Assembly: GCA_050692915.1 (NCBI GenBank) | Contig: JBOGVU010000016.1 | Coordinates: forward strand, 1-40,929 | DNA: 40,929 bases | Reading direction: 5' to 3' | DNA from: CALAEC01 sp050692915 | GTDB lineage: Bacteria; Actinomycetota; UBA4738; CALAEC01 | Shown here: positions 38,496 through 40,929 of the stretch, one piece after another | How positions within the stretch are numbered: the first letter of the stretch is position 1 | How the letters are laid out: each line of letters opens with the position of its first letter | Made by a program: the position numbers and the translations under genes | Notes under the pieces: model-generated | Seen by the model: the letters and a program-made list of their open reading frames with translations, nothing else | The model's database searches: none | What the model was told of the DNA's origin: nothing

Positions 38496-39587
38496 ATGCT
38501 CCGGATCGATGACGCCGGGCTGAGGAGGATGCGGGTGGCGGCGCAGCTGCTCCACAGGCCCGGGCGGCGGTCGCCCGCCGACGTCGTCCGCCACCTCGTG
38601 GGGATCCAGGCCCAGGCTCCGCTGGCCGCCGAGCTGGGCGTGCGGGCTCGGGCCAAGCGGGTCACCCTCGCCGACGTTGACCGGGCCCGGCTCGAAGACC
38701 GTTCCGTGATCCGCACGTGGGCCATGCGCGGCACCATCCACCTGATCTCGGCCGAGGACGTCGGGTGGCTGGTCCCGCTGACCGTCGGGCCGTCCATGCC
38801 CAGGGTGTGGCGACGGCTGGCCGAGGAGGGCGTTCCCCGGCGGACGGCCGAGCGGGCCGTTGGCCTGATCGAGGACATGCTCGCCGCGGAGGGACCCCTC
38901 ACCCGGGCGGAGATCGCCCAGCGGCTCCGGCGACGCCGGATCCGGGCCGAGGGCCAGGCCATGGCCCACCTCACCTGGCTGGCTGCGGCCCGTGGGGTGT
39001 GCTGTTTCGGGCCGACGAGAGGAGGCCGGCCGACGTTCGTGCTGCTCCGGGACTGGGTGAGCGAGCCCCGCCCATTGGAGGGCGACGGGGCCCTGGCCGA
39101 GCTCGCCACGCGGTACCTGGGCGCCCACGGCCCCGCGACCCCAGAGGACCTGGCCTATTGGTCGGGGCTCCGGGCCGCGGACGTCCGCCGGGCCTGGGCC
39201 CTGGTGGCCGACAGCCTCACGGAGGTAGAGACGCGGGGCGGCACCAGGTGGCGCCTGCGGTCCCGGCGGGCGGAGGCCTCGCCTGATCTCGTCCGGCTCC
39301 TGCCGATGTTCGACGAGTACCTGCTGGGCTGGCGCTTCCGGGACCTCGTCCTCCCCAAGCGGCACCGCCGACGGGTGGTCCCCGAGGGCGGTGGCGTGAT
39401 CCACCAGGCGGTCGTGGCCGACGGCGTCGTGCGGGGCACCTGGTCGGGGGAGGCGAACGATGACCGCCTCCGGGTCGCCGTCAGCCCCTTCGGGAGGCCG
39501 TCCTCGGCTCTACGCGGGGCCCTGGCGGTCGAGGCCAGGGACGTGGGCCGGTTCCGGGGCCTGGCCAGCAAGCTGGCGATCGTCTGA
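38496..39587 (+). CDS. Winged-helix DNA-binding domain protein (HTH_42 / YcaQ-like)
   Basis: A 363-aa protein of the HTH_42 family. Signatures are LLHRPGRRSPADVVRHLVGI, QAQAPLAAELGVRAR, VIRTWAMRGTIHLISAEDV near residue 75, GPATPEDLAYWSGL, LLPMFDEYLLGWR, and a C-terminal GVVRGTWSG. Better-studied members (YcaQ/AlkX, AlkZ) are DNA glycosylases that unhook crosslinks or alkylated bases; others are uncharacterised. The catalytic Gln pair of AlkZ-type enzymes may be represented by the QAQ motif near residue 34. Start ATG 38496 is supported by the nearby TACCAT. A DNA-repair role is plausible but inferred. Confidence 0.8.
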   Translation: MLRIDDAGLRRMRVAAQLLHRPGRRSPADVVRHLVGIQAQAPLAAELGVRARAKRVTLADVDRARLEDRSVIRTWAMRGTIHLISAEDVGWLVPLTVGPSMPRVWRRLAEEGVPRRTAERAVGLIEDMLAAEGPLTRAEIAQRLRRRRIRAEGQAMAHLTWLAAARGVCCFGPTRGGRPTFVLLRDWVSEPRPLEGDGALAELATRYLGAHGPATPEDLAYWSGLRAADVRRAWALVADSLTEVETRGGTRWRLRSRRAEASPDLVRLLPMFDEYLLGWRFRDLVLPKRHRRRVVPEGGGVIHQAVVADGVVRGTWSGEANDDRLRVAVSPFGRPSSALRGALAVEARDVGRFRGLASKLAIV

Positions 39588-39601
39588 GCGGCCGCGCCGC
39601 T
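39587..39601. terminator. GC-rich hairpin between convergent genes
   Basis: AGCGGC-CGC-GCCGCT is a perfect 6-bp stem with a 3-nt loop spanning the 12-bp gap between the winged-helix gene and the STAS gene. There is no U-tract, so at best it is a weak bidirectional terminator. Confidence 0.35.
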
Positions 39602-39911
39602 ACTCGATGACCACCGGGGCCAGGTCCTCGACCCCGACGACCTCGAAGAGCCGGCGGAGGTTGGGGGCACAGCCCCGGAAGACCAGCGCCCCGCCGCCCA
39701 TCCGCCCGGCTACCTCGAGGATGGCGTGTATCCCGGAGCTATCCATGAAGCTGAGCCTCGAGCAGTCGACGATGAAGTCGCGGTCCGGCTCGATCCGCTC
39801 ACCGATGTAGGTCTTAAGCCGCTCGGCGTTCGTCGCGTCGACCTCGCCGACCAGCCGGCATCCCGTCGGGGTGTCCTCGATCGTCAGCAAGTCGCCTTTG
39901 TCGCGGGGCAT
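39600..39911 (-). CDS. STAS-domain anti-sigma factor antagonist
   Basis: A 103-aa single STAS domain of the SpoIIAA/RsbV type. The phosphorylatable serine lies in FMDSSGIHAI (Ser58/Ser59), and RGCAPNLRRLFEVVGVEDL is the typical final helix. Such proteins bind anti-sigma kinases in their dephosphorylated form and free a sigma factor. No kinase or sigma gene is visible nearby, so it acts with partners elsewhere. GGGAG lies 4 nt before ATG 39911. Confidence 0.9.
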   Translation of the reverse strand: MPRDKGDLLTIEDTPTGCRLVGEVDATNAERLKTYIGERIEPDRDFIVDCSRLSFMDSSGIHAILEVAGRMGGGALVFRGCAPNLRRLFEVVGVEDLAPVVIE

Positions 39912-40043
39912 CAGGCTCCCTGTCGGCGCCGGGGACTGTACCCCCCCGGTTCCCGGCCAGGCAAGCCCTCGGCGATGGCGAGCCGCAAGAGTCCTGGCAT
40001 GCGGGAAGCGCCACAGGGAGGGGCCGGACCCGCCGCACCGCGA

Positions 40044-40929
40044 CTACGCGAGGGGGTTCCATGCGATCCTCCCATCGGCCGGCCCCCCGGCCAGCTCCCC
40101 GACGTCGGTTCCGTCGGCCCTCATCGAGAGCACCCGGGTTCCGGCCACGAAGGCGATCCGCGAGCCATCGGGCGACCAGGTCGGCCACGCGTACCGCACG
40201 TCGTCGCCGCCCACCAGCTCGGTCAGCCCGGTGCCGTCCGCGCGGACCACGTACACGGCGCTGTGGCCGGCCTCCGAGGTTCCGGCGAAGGCCATCCTGG
40301 TCCCGTCGGGCGACCAGGCCAGCCCGGCCGTGCCCCCCTCGACCTCGTCGAGGAGCAGGTCGCCCACCAGGAAGCCGTCACCCGTGCCGTCGGCTCTCGT
40401 CCACGCCAGGCCGGGGGCATCCTCCCCACCCCGGCGGAACAGGCCGAAGTAATAGACGCGCTCCCCGTCCGGTGACCACGCCGGGTGAGATGACCACGCC
40501 GGGTGGGAGGCCGTCTCTCCCCTGCCGCCGGTCTCGATCTCCTGGGGCGTGCCGCCGTCCACCGGGACGACGAACAGCGTCTCCGCGCCCTCGCCGGGTC
40601 GGACCCCCGTGGTCCGGGCGAATACCACCTCGGTCCCGTCCGGCGAGAACGACCCGCCGCTCACCCCTCCGTCGGTGGTCAGCCGGACCACCGCCCCGTC
40701 GGCATGGAGGACGTAGAGGTTGGGCTCCTCGAGTTCCCGACGGTAGATCGCGTTGCTCAGGAACAGCAGCATGGAGCCGTCGGACGACCAGGCCACGGGC
40801 CGGTCGAACACGTCGGGGCGACGGGTGAGGACCACCCGGTCCGATGGGTCGGACGGATCGACGGCCACGATACCGGCGCCGCCGATCGCGACCCAGCCCC
40901 GGGCCCGCTCGACGGCGGAGGCCCCGGGC
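40044..40929 (-). CDS. PD40/TolB-like beta-propeller protein (N-terminus beyond window)
   Basis: The open frame runs off the right edge, giving about 294 C-terminal residues. At least five PD40 repeats are visible: WSSDGSMLLFLS, FSPDGTEVVFAR, WSPDGERVYYFG, WSPDGTRMAFAG, WSPDGSRIAFVA. These form a TolB-like beta-propeller. Upstream of base 40868 the frame stays open (AIGGAGIVAVDPSD), so an internal GTG there is not the true start. A perfect 15-bp direct repeat with an 18-bp period (40473-40487 and 40491-40505) doubles the peptide SHPAWS, a recent slippage duplication. Whether the missing N-terminus carries a signal peptide or a fused domain is unknown. Confidence 0.82.
   Translation of the reverse strand, partial: PGASAVERARGWVAIGGAGIVAVDPSDPSDRVVLTRRPDVFDRPVAWSSDGSMLLFLSNAIYRRELEEPNLYVLHADGAVVRLTTDGGVSGGSFSPDGTEVVFARTTGVRPGEGAETLFVVPVDGGTPQEIETGGRGETASHPAWSSHPAWSPDGERVYYFGLFRRGGEDAPGLAWTRADGTGDGFLVGDLLLDEVEGGTAGLAWSPDGTRMAFAGTSEAGHSAVYVVRADGTGLTELVGGDDVRYAWPTWSPDGSRIAFVAGTRVLSMRADGTDVGELAGGPADGRIAWNPLA

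Noticed and set aside
39912..40043. Possible gene or RNA between the STAS gene and the beta-propeller gene
   Set aside because: 132 bp with no start-supported frame, no conserved structure and no promoter I could defend.

Overview
The window is about 41 kb of dense, GC-rich (roughly 70%) chromosome from an actinobacterium, probably an uncultured lineage. Four things point there: the gene order pdxT-yebC-ruvC-ruvA-ruvB and yajC-secD-secF, a mannosyltransferase/acyltransferase/CDP-alcohol-transferase operon of the phosphatidylinositol-mannoside (PIM) type, a LexA site of the GAAC-N4-GTTC class at ruvC, and many genes with a TANNNT -10 element 6-10 nt before the start codon and no Shine-Dalgarno site (leaderless mRNAs). 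I cannot name the class or genus. I see no rRNA, tRNA, CRISPR array or insertion sequence.

Layout. 1-2763: Sec accessory operon (yajC, an HD-domain gene, secD, start of secF), minus strand. 2818-3465: hemolysin-III/TrhA membrane protein. 3482-6963: ruvCAB with an SOS box, then yebC and pdxT. 7025-8628: trpS and a methyltransferase. 8654-9806: a lower-GC island with a DUF6941-like gene and a BrnT/BrnA-like toxin-antitoxin pair. 9830-14592: pdxS, a DUF3048 protein, lemA-htpX and a YibE/F-like membrane protein. 14636-17512: a Zur-box-controlled leaderless operon znuA-znuC-znuB-zur. 17509-20077: a PIM operon whose CDP-alcohol transferase has lost catalytic residues. 20173-22257: EF-G2.

22330-33626 is the most striking part. 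A lone receiver and a cyclic-nucleotide-binding protein lie at one end. Four tandem paralogous membrane histidine kinases, joined by 4-bp start/stop overlaps, and a NarL-type regulator fill the middle. At the other end, divergent from the NarL gene, is a receiver fused to a class III adenylate cyclase with a vestigial LuxR-type helix-turn-helix. A cAMP-making regulator and a predicted cAMP-binding protein therefore flank a kinase array, which suggests a many-sensor, cAMP-output phosphorelay.

33682-40929: Cu/Zn superoxide dismutase, a methyltransferase, a glutaredoxin-like protein, a secreted LVIVD-repeat protein, a one-component regulator fusing an antibiotic-biosynthesis-monooxygenase fold to an OmpR-type winged helix, a MerB-like gene split by a frameshift, a VOC/glyoxalase protein, a winged-helix (HTH_42/YcaQ-like) protein, a STAS anti-sigma-antagonist and a truncated PD40 beta-propeller. 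Genes are packed with ATGA/GTGA overlaps. Three convergent pairs share a 4-bp stop-codon overlap. The longest stretch without a confident gene is 31445-31659 (215 bp).
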